NCBI RefSeq assembly: GCF_000189755.2
Contig: NZ_KI912183.1
Location: 74,564 to 138,563, forward strand
From: Desulfotomaculum nigrificans DSM 574
GTDB lineage: Bacteria; Bacillota; Desulfotomaculia; Desulfotomaculales; Desulfotomaculaceae
Direction of reading: 5' to 3'
DNA length: 64,000 bases
Shown: piece after piece, positions 56,148 through 64,000 of the stretch
How the letters are laid out: every line of letters begins with the position of its first letter
Position numbering within the stretch: the first letter of the stretch is position 1
Program-made: the position numbers and the translations under genes
Notes under the pieces: model-generated
What the model was told of the DNA's origin: nothing
Seen by the model: the letters and a program-made list of their open reading frames with translations, nothing else
Database searches by the model: none

Positions 56148-56756
56148 ATGTTAATACTGGGTCTTAACGGCAGCCCCAATGCTGAAGGCAACACATCCTT
56201 TATGTTGAAAGAAGCTTTACAGGCGGCTGCCGAGACCGGCGCGGAAACCAGGTTGATCAATGTGGCTGAAATTGTGGTGACAGCTAATCAACTGTTTTGT
56301 GATGCCTGTACCACTCCCTGTGCCGGCGTTTGTTACCGGGATACACCATTAGAGGATTTGCTTAATCTTATCAAGCAGGCTGATGGCATTATTATGGGTA
56401 GCCCGGTATACTTTGGGACCATAGCTTCGCCCATGAAACTGCTGTGGGATAAAAGCCGGGCTTTGCGTAAGGAAAAGGCCCTGGTTGATGTGGTGGGAGC
56501 AGCTATCTCAGTGGGAGGGTCCCGTTTTGGGGGGCAGGAAACCACGGTGAAAGCTCTGCAGGATATCATGTTGGTGCACGGTATGATTCTGGTGGGAGAC
56601 GGCGCCTATGACTTTGATGCCGGGCACCTGGGGGCCAGCGCCCAAAGACCGGCAGCTCAGGATCCCGATGCGGTTAAACGCTGCCGCATATTAGGCCACC
56701 GGGTGGCTGAAGTGGCCCGGGCCACTGTTGCTCTTAGACAAAGAAAAAAAGGTTAG
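56148..56756 (+). CDS. Flavodoxin-like NAD(P)H-dependent FMN reductase / iron-sulfur flavoprotein
   Basis: This 202-aa flavodoxin-fold protein has the FMN phosphate loop LGLNGSPNAEGNTSFML and the segment GIIMGSPVYFGTIASPMKLL, as in NADPH-dependent FMN reductases. Three cysteines CDACTTPCAGVC (about residues 46-57) fall where iron-sulfur flavoproteins of anaerobes bind a cluster, so a 4Fe-4S or disulfide role is possible. ATG at 56148 follows AAGGGGG; upstream in-frame codons are not family-like. The substrate is unknown. Confidence 0.85.
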   Translation: MLILGLNGSPNAEGNTSFMLKEALQAAAETGAETRLINVAEIVVTANQLFCDACTTPCAGVCYRDTPLEDLLNLIKQADGIIMGSPVYFGTIASPMKLLWDKSRALRKEKALVDVVGAAISVGGSRFGGQETTVKALQDIMLVHGMILVGDGAYDFDAGHLGASAQRPAAQDPDAVKRCRILGHRVAEVARATVALRQRKKG

Positions 56757-56765
56757 GGTAAGCCC

Positions 56766-57773
56766 ATGGACATCAGGCAACAGACTGAGGAACTGGAAAG
56801 AAAGCTGTTATCCCCCTATGCCTGCTGCAGTGCTGACAGTAAAGGCAGGGAACGCCCGGAGGAACCCTGTCCGGTGCGCACAGTGTTTCAGCGGGACCGC
56901 GATCGCATCATCCACTGCAAAGCCTTTCGGCGACTAAAGCTTAAGACACAGGTCTTTATTATCCCCGAAGGGGACCATTACCGAACCAGGCTTACGCATA
57001 CCCTGGAAGTGGCACAAATAGCCAGAACCTGTGCCAAAGCCTTACGTCTTAATGAGGATTTAACCGAAGCCATTGCCTTAGGCCATGACCTGGGTCATAC
57101 CCCCTTTGGTCATGCCGGGGAGCAAGTGTTGGCCAAGGTGTACTCACCCGATTTTAAACATAACAGGCAAAGTCTCAGGGTGGTGGATTTGCTGGAGGGC
57201 CAGCATGGTTTAAATCTTACCTGGGAGGTAAGGGATGGTATTTTAAATCATACCGGTCCTAATATGCCGGCCACCCTGGAGGGGCAAATTGTAAAAATTG
57301 CTGACCGTATCGCTTATATTAACCATGATATTGATGACGCCCTGCGGGCCGGGGTGCTTAAAGAGCAGGATTTGCCCCGGGATTGCCTGGAAATCTTAGG
57401 CTTCCGGCACAGTGAGAGAATCAATACTATGGTGATAGATTTAATCAGGGCCAGCACCGGCCGGCCGGAAATCACCATGAGTCGGGAAGTCCGGCAAGCC
57501 ATGGAGAAATTGCGAAACTTTATGTTTGACCATGTATATATCGGCTCAGAGGCTAAAACTGAAGAAAATAAAGCCCGGCATGTGGTGGAAAGCCTTTATT
57601 TTTACTTCCTTGAACACCCGGAACGGATGCCCGGCGATATCCTAAACAGGGAGGAGCCGGAGGGTACACCCCGGTTGGTGGCCGATTACATAGCGGGAAT
57701 GACAGATCGTTACGCTGTGGCTGAATATAAAAAAATATTTATCCCCAGGGGATTTCCCCTGCATAAACTATAG
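56766..57773 (+). CDS. dgt: Deoxyguanosinetriphosphate triphosphohydrolase-like HD protein
   Basis: This 335-aa HD-domain dNTP triphosphohydrolase-like enzyme is expected to release PPP from dGTP or other dNTPs. The start CPVRTVFQRDRDRIIHCKAF and the HD residues in TRLTHTLEVAQIARTCA and ALGHDLGHTPFGHAGE (about 100-118) are typical, along with KIADRIAYINHDIDD. ATG follows AGGGTAAG. It precedes dnaG as in many clostridia. Confidence 0.93.
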   Translation: MDIRQQTEELERKLLSPYACCSADSKGRERPEEPCPVRTVFQRDRDRIIHCKAFRRLKLKTQVFIIPEGDHYRTRLTHTLEVAQIARTCAKALRLNEDLTEAIALGHDLGHTPFGHAGEQVLAKVYSPDFKHNRQSLRVVDLLEGQHGLNLTWEVRDGILNHTGPNMPATLEGQIVKIADRIAYINHDIDDALRAGVLKEQDLPRDCLEILGFRHSERINTMVIDLIRASTGRPEITMSREVRQAMEKLRNFMFDHVYIGSEAKTEENKARHVVESLYFYFLEHPERMPGDILNREEPEGTPRLVADYIAGMTDRYAVAEYKKIFIPRGFPLHKL

Positions 57774-57912
57774 TGATATATTCATTGCAAATTTTGGCAA
57801 TAATAAACTTGTCGCAAGCAGAAAAAATGTCGAACCATTGCAGGAGTTTTTTGGGTAATAGCGAATAGTCTTTAAACTGTAGTCCTGATTGCATGGATAT
57901 ACCAGTAGCAGG

Positions 57913-57969
57913 AAAAACACCCTCGGGTGAAGAATTTTTAATTATCCTTTCTTTTGAGGGTGGTTTTTT
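57913..57969 (+). promoter_or_regulatory. Hairpin overlapping the dnaG ribosome-binding site
   Basis: AAAAACACCCTC (57913-57924) can pair with GAGGGTGGTTTTT (57956-57968) with one bulged G. The right arm contains the dnaG Shine-Dalgarno GAGGGTGG and ends in a T-run directly before ATG 57970. It could hide the ribosome site or act as an intrinsic terminator/attenuator; the 31-nt loop is long. Confidence 0.5.
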
Positions 57970-59772
57970 ATGAGTGGCCGTATCCCGGACGAGGTAATAG
58001 AAGACATTCGCCAAAAGTCCGATATTGTCGAAGTGGTTTCCCGGTATATTTCTCTGGAGAAGCGGGGCAGGAATTATGTAGCACTTTGTCCTTTCCACCA
58101 GGAAAAGACGCCTTCCTTCAACATTAATCCGGAAAAACAGATTTTTCACTGTTTTGGTTGCGGTGTTGGAGGAGAGGTTTTTAAATTTCTGATGCTGATG
58201 GAAGGGTTGTCTTTTCCCGAAGCGGTCAGATTGCAGGGGGCTAAAGTCGGGGTAGTAATTCCGGAACAACTTTCTCCCCGGGATTTAGCCCGCCGTAGTA
58301 AGCAGCAAAGGGCTTTGCAAATATACGCCCTGGCCAGAGATTTTTACCGTGCGCTGCTGTCCCGGGACGTAGGGGCCAAGGCGGTTGAGTATTTGGCAGG
58401 TCGCAATTTGTCTGAAACAGTCAGGGAAACCTTTCAACTGGGCTATGCCCCCGAAGGCTGGGATAACCTGACCAAATTTTTAACGGCCAAAGGTATTTCC
58501 GTCGATGAATTGGTTAAGCTGGGGTTGGCCCAGAGTAAAGCTCCTGGCCGGTGTTATGACCGGTTCCGCAATCGGATTATCTTTCCCATATGGGATCCCC
58601 AGGGTCGGGTGGTTGGCTTTGGCGGCCGAACTATGGGAGATGATCTACCTAAGTACCTTAACTCCCCGGAAGGGGAATATTTTAACAAAGGGCAACTGTT
58701 ATATGGCCTGCATTTAGCCCGCCGGGGCATCAGGGAACAAGGGTATGCCGTTTTGATGGAAGGATATGTGGATGTTGTTTCCACCTATCAACATGGAGTA
58801 ACCAATGCGGTGGCTTCCCTGGGCACCGCCTTTACCCGGGAACAGGGTAAACTGCTGATGAACTATACCCACCAGGTGGTTATAGCCTATGACTCGGACA
58901 GCGCAGGAGTTAAGGCAGCCGTTCGGGCAGCGGAAATACTGCAGGAACTGGGGGGGCAGGTGCGCATTGCCACCATTCCGGAAGGTAAGGACCCCGATGA
59001 ATTTATACAAAAATACGGCCAACCGGGCTGGGCTGATGTAATTAAAAATGCAGTGTCCTTAATTCAGTTTAAGTTATTACAGGCAGTTAAACAATATGGT
59101 TTGCGAGAAAAGAAGAAAATTCTTTTGGAGGTGTTACCCAATTTGGCTGCAGTGGCCAGTCCGTTAGAATTAGAGGAAGCCATCCAACAAACGGCCACGG
59201 TTTTACAAGTCAATTGGGAAACCGTGTTGGCAGAAGTTAAAAAATTTAAAAGAAATAGCAGAAAGACAACTCCAGTATGGGATAAAACTGTTAAAAATAG
59301 CCATAATATACCGAGTAATGCCAACCCGGCACCTAAGGATGCTCGATCCAATGCCGAGACAGGATTGTTAAGGTTAGCTTTAGAGCATCAAGATATTGTA
59401 AATCGTATTGAGGCTGAATTGGGTAGGGAATTCTTTCAAAACCCTGATTACCAGGTAATCTTTTCCGCCATACTGGAACTTGGGGCCCAAGTATCGGCCG
59501 CCAGGTTATTCGATAAATTAAAGGAACCCCAGCAGAAAGTTTTAAGTGAACTATTGGTGCAGGAAATACCGGGTGAAAATCTGGATCAAATATTTAATGA
59601 CCTGGTTAGCACTATTAAAAGGGCAAGCGGCAAGGCCCGGCTGGAAGAACTACTGATGCAACTGGCCGTGGCGGAAAAGGCCGGCAACACCGAGCGGGTG
59701 CTCAGGTTGCGCCAGGAAATTAATTTTAACATTATGAAATCCGAGGGGCCCGAAAGGGGAGTGGCAACGTGA
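57970..59772 (+). CDS. dnaG: DNA primase
   Basis: This 600-aa primase makes RNA primers at the replication fork. It has an N-terminal CHC2 zinc domain ([18 protein letters not shown] then [10 protein letters not shown], about 40-65) and a Toprim core ([20 protein letters not shown] near 263 and [10 protein letters not shown] near 306). The C-terminal DnaB-interacting helical domain starts at about 450. Its TGA stop overlaps the sigA GTG start, the classical macromolecular-synthesis pair. Confidence 0.96.
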   Translation: MSGRIPDEVIEDIRQKSDIVEVVSRYISLEKRGRNYVALCPFHQEKTPSFNINPEKQIFHCFGCGVGGEVFKFLMLMEGLSFPEAVRLQGAKVGVVIPEQLSPRDLARRSKQQRALQIYALARDFYRALLSRDVGAKAVEYLAGRNLSETVRETFQLGYAPEGWDNLTKFLTAKGISVDELVKLGLAQSKAPGRCYDRFRNRIIFPIWDPQGRVVGFGGRTMGDDLPKYLNSPEGEYFNKGQLLYGLHLARRGIREQGYAVLMEGYVDVVSTYQHGVTNAVASLGTAFTREQGKLLMNYTHQVVIAYDSDSAGVKAAVRAAEILQELGGQVRIATIPEGKDPDEFIQKYGQPGWADVIKNAVSLIQFKLLQAVKQYGLREKKKILLEVLPNLAAVASPLELEEAIQQTATVLQVNWETVLAEVKKFKRNSRKTTPVWDKTVKNSHNIPSNANPAPKDARSNAETGLLRLALEHQDIVNRIEAELGREFFQNPDYQVIFSAILELGAQVSAARLFDKLKEPQQKVLSELLVQEIPGENLDQIFNDLVSTIKRASGKARLEELLMQLAVAEKAGNTERVLRLRQEINFNIMKSEGPERGVAT

Positions 59773-60872
59773 GGGACGAAATAAAAGGTGTAAAAGTTGA
59801 AAAAGTTAAAGAGATGATTGAAAAGGGCAAAAAGCGCGGTTCCCTGACTTATGGTGAAATCATGGATAGCCTGCAAGGTGCCGAATTAACGGCGGAACAA
59901 ATTGATGATATCTATGAACAATTAGCTGCCATGGGAATTGAAGTCGTCCCCGAAGTCACCGACCTGGAGCCACTGGAAGTAGACGATGCGGCAGACACAC
60001 CAACCGAAGATGTGGAAATTGATTTAAGTATTCCAGAGGGTATTGGTATTGATGACCCGGTAAGGATGTACCTGAAAGAGATTGGCCGCGTGCCCCTTTT
60101 ATCACCGGAAGAAGAAGTGGAATTGGCTAAACGTATGGAACAGGGCGATGAAGAGGCCAAACGCCGTTTAGCCGAGGCCAACCTGCGCTTGGTGGTAAGT
60201 ATTGCCAAACGATATGTGGGTCGGGGAATGCTGTTCCTGGATCTCATTCAGGAAGGTAACCTGGGTTTAATTAAAGCTGTTGAGAAATTTGATTATCGTA
60301 AAGGATATAAATTTAGTACCTATGCCACCTGGTGGATTCGCCAGGCCATCACCCGGGCCATTGCGGATCAGGCTCGCACCATCCGGATCCCGGTACATAT
60401 GGTGGAGACCATCAATAAATTAATTAGAGTTTCCCGGCAATTATTACAGGAATTAGGCCGGGAACCAACCCCCGAGGAAATTGCCAAAGAGATGAATATC
60501 TCCGGTGACAAAGTGCGGGAAATTATGAAGATTGCCCAAGAACCTGTGTCACTGGAAACTCCCATTGGTGAAGAAGAAGACTCTCACCTGGGCGATTTCA
60601 TTGAAGATGCCGATGCCCGGGCACCGGCAGAAGAAGCTTCCTTTACTCTGCTGCGGGAGCAGTTGGATGAAGTTTTAAAAACCCTGACTGACCGCGAGCA
60701 GAAAGTGCTGCGCCTGCGCTTTGGGTTGGATGACGGGCGGGCTCGTACCCTGGAAGAAGTGGGTCAGAAGTTTGGTGTGACCCGTGAGCGCATCCGCCAA
60801 ATTGAGGCCAAAACCCTAAGAAAGCTGCGTCACCCCAGCCGCAGTAAGAAGCTAAAGGATTATTTAGACTAA
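59769..60872 (+). CDS. sigA: RNA polymerase sigma factor SigA (RpoD)
   Basis: This 367-aa primary sigma factor has region 1.1 at the N-terminus, region 1.2 [20 protein letters not shown], region 2 with [20 protein letters not shown] and [20 protein letters not shown], region 3, and region 4.2 [20 protein letters not shown]. It directs the consensus TTGACA/TATAAT promoters found before rpsU, iolG and the tRNAs in this window. GTG at 59769 overlaps the dnaG stop by 4 bp (GTGA). Confidence 0.97.
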   Translation: MRDEIKGVKVEKVKEMIEKGKKRGSLTYGEIMDSLQGAELTAEQIDDIYEQLAAMGIEVVPEVTDLEPLEVDDAADTPTEDVEIDLSIPEGIGIDDPVRMYLKEIGRVPLLSPEEEVELAKRMEQGDEEAKRRLAEANLRLVVSIAKRYVGRGMLFLDLIQEGNLGLIKAVEKFDYRKGYKFSTYATWWIRQAITRAIADQARTIRIPVHMVETINKLIRVSRQLLQELGREPTPEEIAKEMNISGDKVREIMKIAQEPVSLETPIGEEEDSHLGDFIEDADARAPAEEASFTLLREQLDEVLKTLTDREQKVLRLRFGLDDGRARTLEEVGQKFGVTRERIRQIEAKTLRKLRHPSRSKKLKDYLD

Positions 60873-60902
60873 TTGTAAATATAAATTGGTTTTAAATTAA
60901 TG

Positions 60903-60931
60903 TTGACCTGAACAGGTTGTTTTAGTATAAT
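60903..60931 (+). promoter_or_regulatory. Sigma-A promoter of the tRNA operon
   Basis: TTGACC (60903-60908), 17 bp, TATAAT (60926-60931), ending 19 bp before the first tRNA. Strong match for a stable-RNA promoter. Confidence 0.88.
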
Positions 60932-60950
60932 AACTCTTGCGTGATGATGC

Positions 60951-61025
60951 TCCTCGATAGCTCAACGGTAGAGCAACCGGCTGTTAACCGGTAGGTTGTA
61001 GGTTCGAATCCTACTCGGGGAGCCA
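60951..61025 (+). tRNA. tRNA-Asn (anticodon GTT)
   Basis: 75 nt including encoded CCA. Acceptor TCCTCGA pairs with TCGGGGA, D stem GCTC/GAGC, anticodon stem ACCGG/CCGGT with loop CTGTTAA, and T loop TTCGAAT. All stems close. Confidence 0.97.
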
Positions 61026-61029
61026 AATT

Positions 61030-61104
61030 GGGCCTATAGCTCAACGGTAGAGCATCCGGCTCATAACCGGCTGGTTCCAGGTTCGAATCCTGGTGGGCCC
61101 ACCA
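61030..61104 (+). tRNA. tRNA with anticodon CAT (elongator Met or lysidine-modified Ile)
   Basis: 75 nt with CCA. Acceptor GGGCCTA pairs with TGGGCCC, and the anticodon loop is CTCATAA. Not initiator: the first pair G1-C72 is intact and the anticodon stem lacks three GC pairs. Position 27-43 is a U-C mismatch. The sequence alone does not separate tRNA-Met from tRNA-Ile2. Confidence 0.93.
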
Positions 61105-61105
61105 T

Positions 61106-61181
61106 GGCCCCTTGGTCAAGTGGTCTAAGACACCGCCCTTTCACGGCGGTAACACGGGTTCGAATCCCGTAGGGGTCACCA
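61106..61181 (+). tRNA. tRNA-Glu (anticodon TTC)
   Basis: 76 nt with CCA. Acceptor GGCCCCT pairs with AGGGGTC, anticodon stem CCGCC/GGCGG with loop CTTTCAC, T loop TTCGAAT. It begins 1 nt after the preceding tRNA. Confidence 0.97.
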
Positions 61182-61191
61182 AATCATATAA

Positions 61192-61267
<76 letters not shown>

Positions 61268-61269
61268 GT

Positions 61270-61300
61270 AAACCCTCATCAGACTTGATGAGGGTTTTGA
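61270..61300 (+). terminator. Terminator of the tRNA operon
   Basis: AAACCCTCATCA (61270-61281) pairs perfectly with TGATGAGGGTTT (61286-61297) over GACT, followed by TGATTTT. Confidence 0.88.
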
Positions 61301-61403
61301 TTTTATCCACATAAATTTTTTGTTGGCTGTCGTCATGTTGACATAATAAGTGTCAGAAACAAGACACCTGGCTATCTCTGTCTAATGGTAACTTATTAAT
61401 GAT

Positions 61404-63347
61404 ATGGATTTACAGGGAAAATTTAGAAGGCGGGGTGTCAGGTTGTTTCACAGTGTCAAAACTAAATTGCTCATACCGTTAGTTGTTCTGATCTTTATTT
61501 CTTTAGTGTTATCTTTTATGTTAAGTTACAGCCGAATGAGGTCGGCTATACTGGATCAGGAACAGGTGACCTACCGTAATATGGAATCCATTGTCAGGAA
61601 TGACCTGGAAGCAGTGTTCACTTCCACCCGCATGGGACTGGCCAGTGTGGTAAACATGCCGGAAGTGCAGCAGGCCTTTGCCCAGCGGGACCGGGAGAAA
61701 CTGCTGCAACTTACCATGCCTATTTTTGCAGAAGCCAAGAAAGAAGGTATTGAGCAGTTTCAGTTTCACCTGGCCCCGGCTATATCCTTTCTAAGACTAC
61801 ACCAGCCGGCTAAATATGGTGATGATTTGTCCTCTTTCCGGGCTACGGTGGTGCAGTGCAATAACACTAAGCAAACGGTGGCCGGGTTGGAAGAAGGTAA
61901 GGGCGGCTTTGGTTTCCGGGTGGTAACACCGGTTTTCTACCAGGGCCGGCACGTGGGCAGCGCTGAATACGGCATGGGCTTTAATAATAGGCTGCTGCTC
62001 AAGTGGCAGAAACAAATTGGCGGCGATTTCTTTATGTATCCTTACGCCAGTTCAGGTGTGGCCTGGGCTAAGATTGATAAGGACAAACCTTTGGCCGGTA
62101 CAGCCGAGAAAGATGAATTAAAGGTGCCGGTGGAGGAAATAAAAGCAGCCATGTCCGGTAAAGGTTTCCGGACGGTGTATTTGCAAAATGGCGCAGTGGC
62201 CGCAGTAATCATACCGGTTTTTGATTATAGCGGCAAACCCATTAGCTATGTCAAAGCCAATCTGGATCGCACCAAAGTACTTAATGAACTAACCAAGGTA
62301 CTTAGAGATAGTATTATTCATTTAGTGCTGTCTGTGCTGGTAATGGGCCTGATTATGTATCTGTTGATCGGTAAAATACTTAAGCCCCTGGACAAGTTGA
62401 CCGGGGAAATTGCTGTGGTGGCCCAGGGAGATTTAACCAGGGATTTTCATATCCAGGGTCATGATGAGATCGCCAGACTGGGCCAGAAGTTTAATACCAT
62501 GTTATTAAATTTCCGGCAACTCATTGGCGAAACTGTTACCGTGGCTAACAAGTTAAAAGGGTCCAGTGAGTCCCTTAGCCGATCCTCGGAAGAAACCAGT
62601 GCTTCTGTTCAGGAAGCCACCGAGCAAATTGATAAATTAGCCTATTCCCTTAATGATTTAGGCAACATTGCCCAGGACACGGCCCAATATAGCCAGCGGG
62701 TTGCTCAGGCCGCCGAAGAAGGTCAGCAAGCGGTGCAGCAGGCAATTAACCAGATGACTGTTTTACACCATATGGTGGAAGGTTTAGCCGCGGATACCGG
62801 CGGCTTGGGCTATAAAATTGAGGATATCAATAAGTTTGTGCAATTGATTGGGGACATTGCTGACCAAACCAACCTGTTGGCCTTGAATGCAGCCATTGAA
62901 GCGGCCCGGGCCGGCGAGCATGGCCAGGGATTTTCCGTAGTAGCCCAGGAGGTGCGCAAATTAGCCGATCGATCCAACCAAGCAGCCAGGGATGTTAAAC
63001 AAATTATTAAAGAAATTAGCGAGCAGTCGGAAAATGTTATCTGCAGCATGGATGCCGGTCTAAATGAAGTCAAAACCGGACGCGCCTTAATCGAACGAAC
63101 CGGAGAAAAGTTTAATCACATTAGGGATCTGGTGGATTCTTTAGTGCAACAGGCCCAGGCAGTGGCTGCCGCCAGTGCCCAGGCTAATTTAAGTGGCTCG
63201 GAAATTGCCGCCGCCACCCAGCAGCAATCGGCAGCTGTTCAACAGGTGGCTGGGGAAGCCCATCTGCTGAACCAATTATCCCAAGATTTATTAGACCAGA
63301 TAGGAAAATTTAAAAGCAATGCCAGTGCTGACAACCAGCCTGCTTAG
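61404..63347 (+). CDS. Methyl-accepting chemotaxis protein (transmembrane chemoreceptor)
   Basis: This 647-aa receptor has a short cytoplasmic N-terminus, TM1 ([19 protein letters not shown], about 22-40), an extracellular Cache-type sensor (about 45-300) and TM2 (about 308-330). A HAMP region follows ([20 protein letters not shown]), then the MCP signalling coiled coil whose tip reads [20 protein letters not shown] and [16 protein letters not shown], contacting CheA/CheW. ATG at 61404 has no clear ribosome site; TTG at 61443 with AGAAGG upstream is a shorter option. No flagellar or che genes are in the window. Ligand unknown. Confidence 0.93.
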   Translation: MDLQGKFRRRGVRLFHSVKTKLLIPLVVLIFISLVLSFMLSYSRMRSAILDQEQVTYRNMESIVRNDLEAVFTSTRMGLASVVNMPEVQQAFAQRDREKLLQLTMPIFAEAKKEGIEQFQFHLAPAISFLRLHQPAKYGDDLSSFRATVVQCNNTKQTVAGLEEGKGGFGFRVVTPVFYQGRHVGSAEYGMGFNNRLLLKWQKQIGGDFFMYPYASSGVAWAKIDKDKPLAGTAEKDELKVPVEEIKAAMSGKGFRTVYLQNGAVAAVIIPVFDYSGKPISYVKANLDRTKVLNELTKVLRDSIIHLVLSVLVMGLIMYLLIGKILKPLDKLTGEIAVVAQGDLTRDFHIQGHDEIARLGQKFNTMLLNFRQLIGETVTVANKLKGSSESLSRSSEETSASVQEATEQIDKLAYSLNDLGNIAQDTAQYSQRVAQAAEEGQQAVQQAINQMTVLHHMVEGLAADTGGLGYKIEDINKFVQLIGDIADQTNLLALNAAIEAARAGEHGQGFSVVAQEVRKLADRSNQAARDVKQIIKEISEQSENVICSMDAGLNEVKTGRALIERTGEKFNHIRDLVDSLVQQAQAVAAASAQANLSGSEIAAATQQQSAAVQQVAGEAHLLNQLSQDLLDQIGKFKSNASADNQPA

Positions 63348-63356
63348 GCTTCATTG

Positions 63357-63388
63357 CCCCCGGGTGTGATAAATCCGGGGGTACTTTT
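63357..63388 (+). terminator. Terminator after the chemoreceptor gene
   Basis: CCCCCGG (63357-63363) pairs with CCGGGGG (63375-63381) over an 11-nt loop, followed by TACTTTTAT. GC-rich stem, short T-run. Confidence 0.65.
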
Positions 63389-63494
63389 ATATGAAATAAT
63401 TTATCCGAAATTGGCTATGCTGGTAAGGAAAAACCTTGTACTTAAAGGATTTTGCGGTAAGACTGACGAAATAACCTGCTGAGGTAGAAGGCAT

Positions 63495-64000
63495 ATGATA
63501 AAAATCAGTGACAGATTAAAACTACTGGCCGGATATGTTCCCCCGGGCAGTATTATGGCCGATATTGGTACCGATCACGGGTACTTACCTGTATACTTAA
63601 TCCAGCAAGGTATTTGCCCCAGGGCGGTGGCCGCTGATATTAACCAGGGCCCTCTGCAGGCGGCCAGAGCCAACGTGACCCAACATGGAGTGGCAGACCT
63701 GATTGACCTGCGGCTGGGCAACGGCTTGCAAGTGTTGGACCCTGGAGAAGTAGATACTATCGTTATTGCCGGTATGGGCGGCGGCACCATCCGGGATATT
63801 TTAAGTGATGCACCCGCCGTGGCCACCGCGGCCCGCCGATTAATATTGCAGCCAATGGCTGATGAGGCAGAGCTGCGGCAATATTTAGTACAAAACGGCT
63901 GGACCATTGTGGACGAGGATATGTTGCTGGAGGATGGCCGTTTATACATTATAGTGGTGGCCGAAAGGGGAGCGGAAAGGATGCCAGCCCCCATTTTACT
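63495..64000 (+). CDS. trmK: tRNA (adenine22-N1)-methyltransferase, N-terminal part (cut by window end)
   Basis: 168 codons are present and the gene runs off the window. The translation opens MIKISDRLKLLAGYVPPGS and has the SAM motif MADIGTDHGYLPVYLI, then AADINQGPLQAARANV and VIAGMGGGTIRDIL with the GMGGG signature of the TrmK family. TrmK makes m1A22 in bacterial tRNAs. ATG at 63495 follows GAGGTAGAAGG. Position after sigA agrees with B. subtilis yqfN. Confidence 0.93.
   Translation, partial: MIKISDRLKLLAGYVPPGSIMADIGTDHGYLPVYLIQQGICPRAVAADINQGPLQAARANVTQHGVADLIDLRLGNGLQVLDPGEVDTIVIAGMGGGTIRDILSDAPAVATAARRLILQPMADEAELRQYLVQNGWTIVDEDMLLEDGRLYIIVVAERGAERMPAPIL

Noticed and set aside
57739-58269. 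Reverse-strand 176-aa ORF across the dgt-dnaG gap and the dnaG start
   Set aside because: It is antisense to the conserved zinc domain of DnaG, has no ribosome site and no recognisable family.
60922-61119. Reverse-strand 65-aa ORF reading HQDSNLEPAGYEPDALPLSY
   Set aside because: It is the antisense translation of the tRNA-Asn and CAT tRNA genes, a well-known spurious protein in databases.

Overview
The window comes from the chromosome of a spore-forming, probably anaerobic, low-to-mid GC Firmicute. The long run from comEA to trmK keeps the Bacillus/Clostridia order (competence, holA, rpsT, spoIIP, lepA, hemW, hrcA-grpE-dnaK-dnaJ, rpsU, yqfC-yqfD-phoH-yqfF, ybeY, era, recO, glyQS, ccpN, dnaG-sigA, trmK). 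SpoIIP and YqfC/YqfD point to endospore formation. A thermosome-like (group III) chaperonin sits inside the hrcA-dnaK operon, an arrangement known from Carboxydothermus and relatives, so the best guess is a Peptococcaceae member of the Desulfotomaculum type. That is an inference from gene content, not a species call.

Region 1 (1-12.2 kb) is a sugar/polyol catabolic island. It holds a truncated LacI regulator, a ribose-type ABC importer (two-domain ATPase, permease, lipoprotein binding protein), a hydroxypyruvate-isomerase-like TIM barrel and two Gfo/Idh/MocA dehydrogenases. A second LacI regulator follows, and then three genes matching the unusual inositol route described in Thermotoga maritima: scyllo-inosose 3-dehydrogenase (IolM), a creatininase-fold ring-opening hydrolase (IolN) and a keto-gluconate epimerase (IolO). 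Two nearly identical promoter/double-operator modules built on GAAAACGTTT precede iolG and the lacI gene. Single copies of the core lie before the isomerase gene and iolM, so one LacI protein probably controls the set and itself.

Region 2 (12.2-35 kb) is housekeeping: a YetF-like membrane protein, comEA / lytic transglycosylase / comEC, an SpoIID-pathway-era cell-wall amidase, thiamine-binding protein, holA, rpsT (reverse strand), spoIIP, lepA and hemW. Next comes a perfect CIRCE element driving hrcA, the group III chaperonin, grpE and dnaK, then dnaJ, prmA, rsmE, mtaB and a HIT protein. Region 3 (35-37.1 kb) is rpsU, whose stop codon has been hit by an IS30-family element flanked by a 16-bp direct repeat. 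The rpsU terminator is now stranded on the far side of the element.

Region 4 (37.1-64 kb) continues with yqfC, yqfD, phoH, yqfF/pgpH, ybeY, dgkA, cdd, era, an SLH-domain surface protein, a rubrerythrin-like protein, recO, a DUF4342 protein and a T-box-controlled glyQS. After these come ccpN with the PPDK regulatory protein and PPDK, thpR, a flavoprotein, dgt, dnaG-sigA, four tRNAs (Asn, CAT, Glu, Val), a chemoreceptor and a truncated trmK. Three related inverted-repeat elements sit in the leaders of prmA, cdd and era. No prophage and no CRISPR array were seen.
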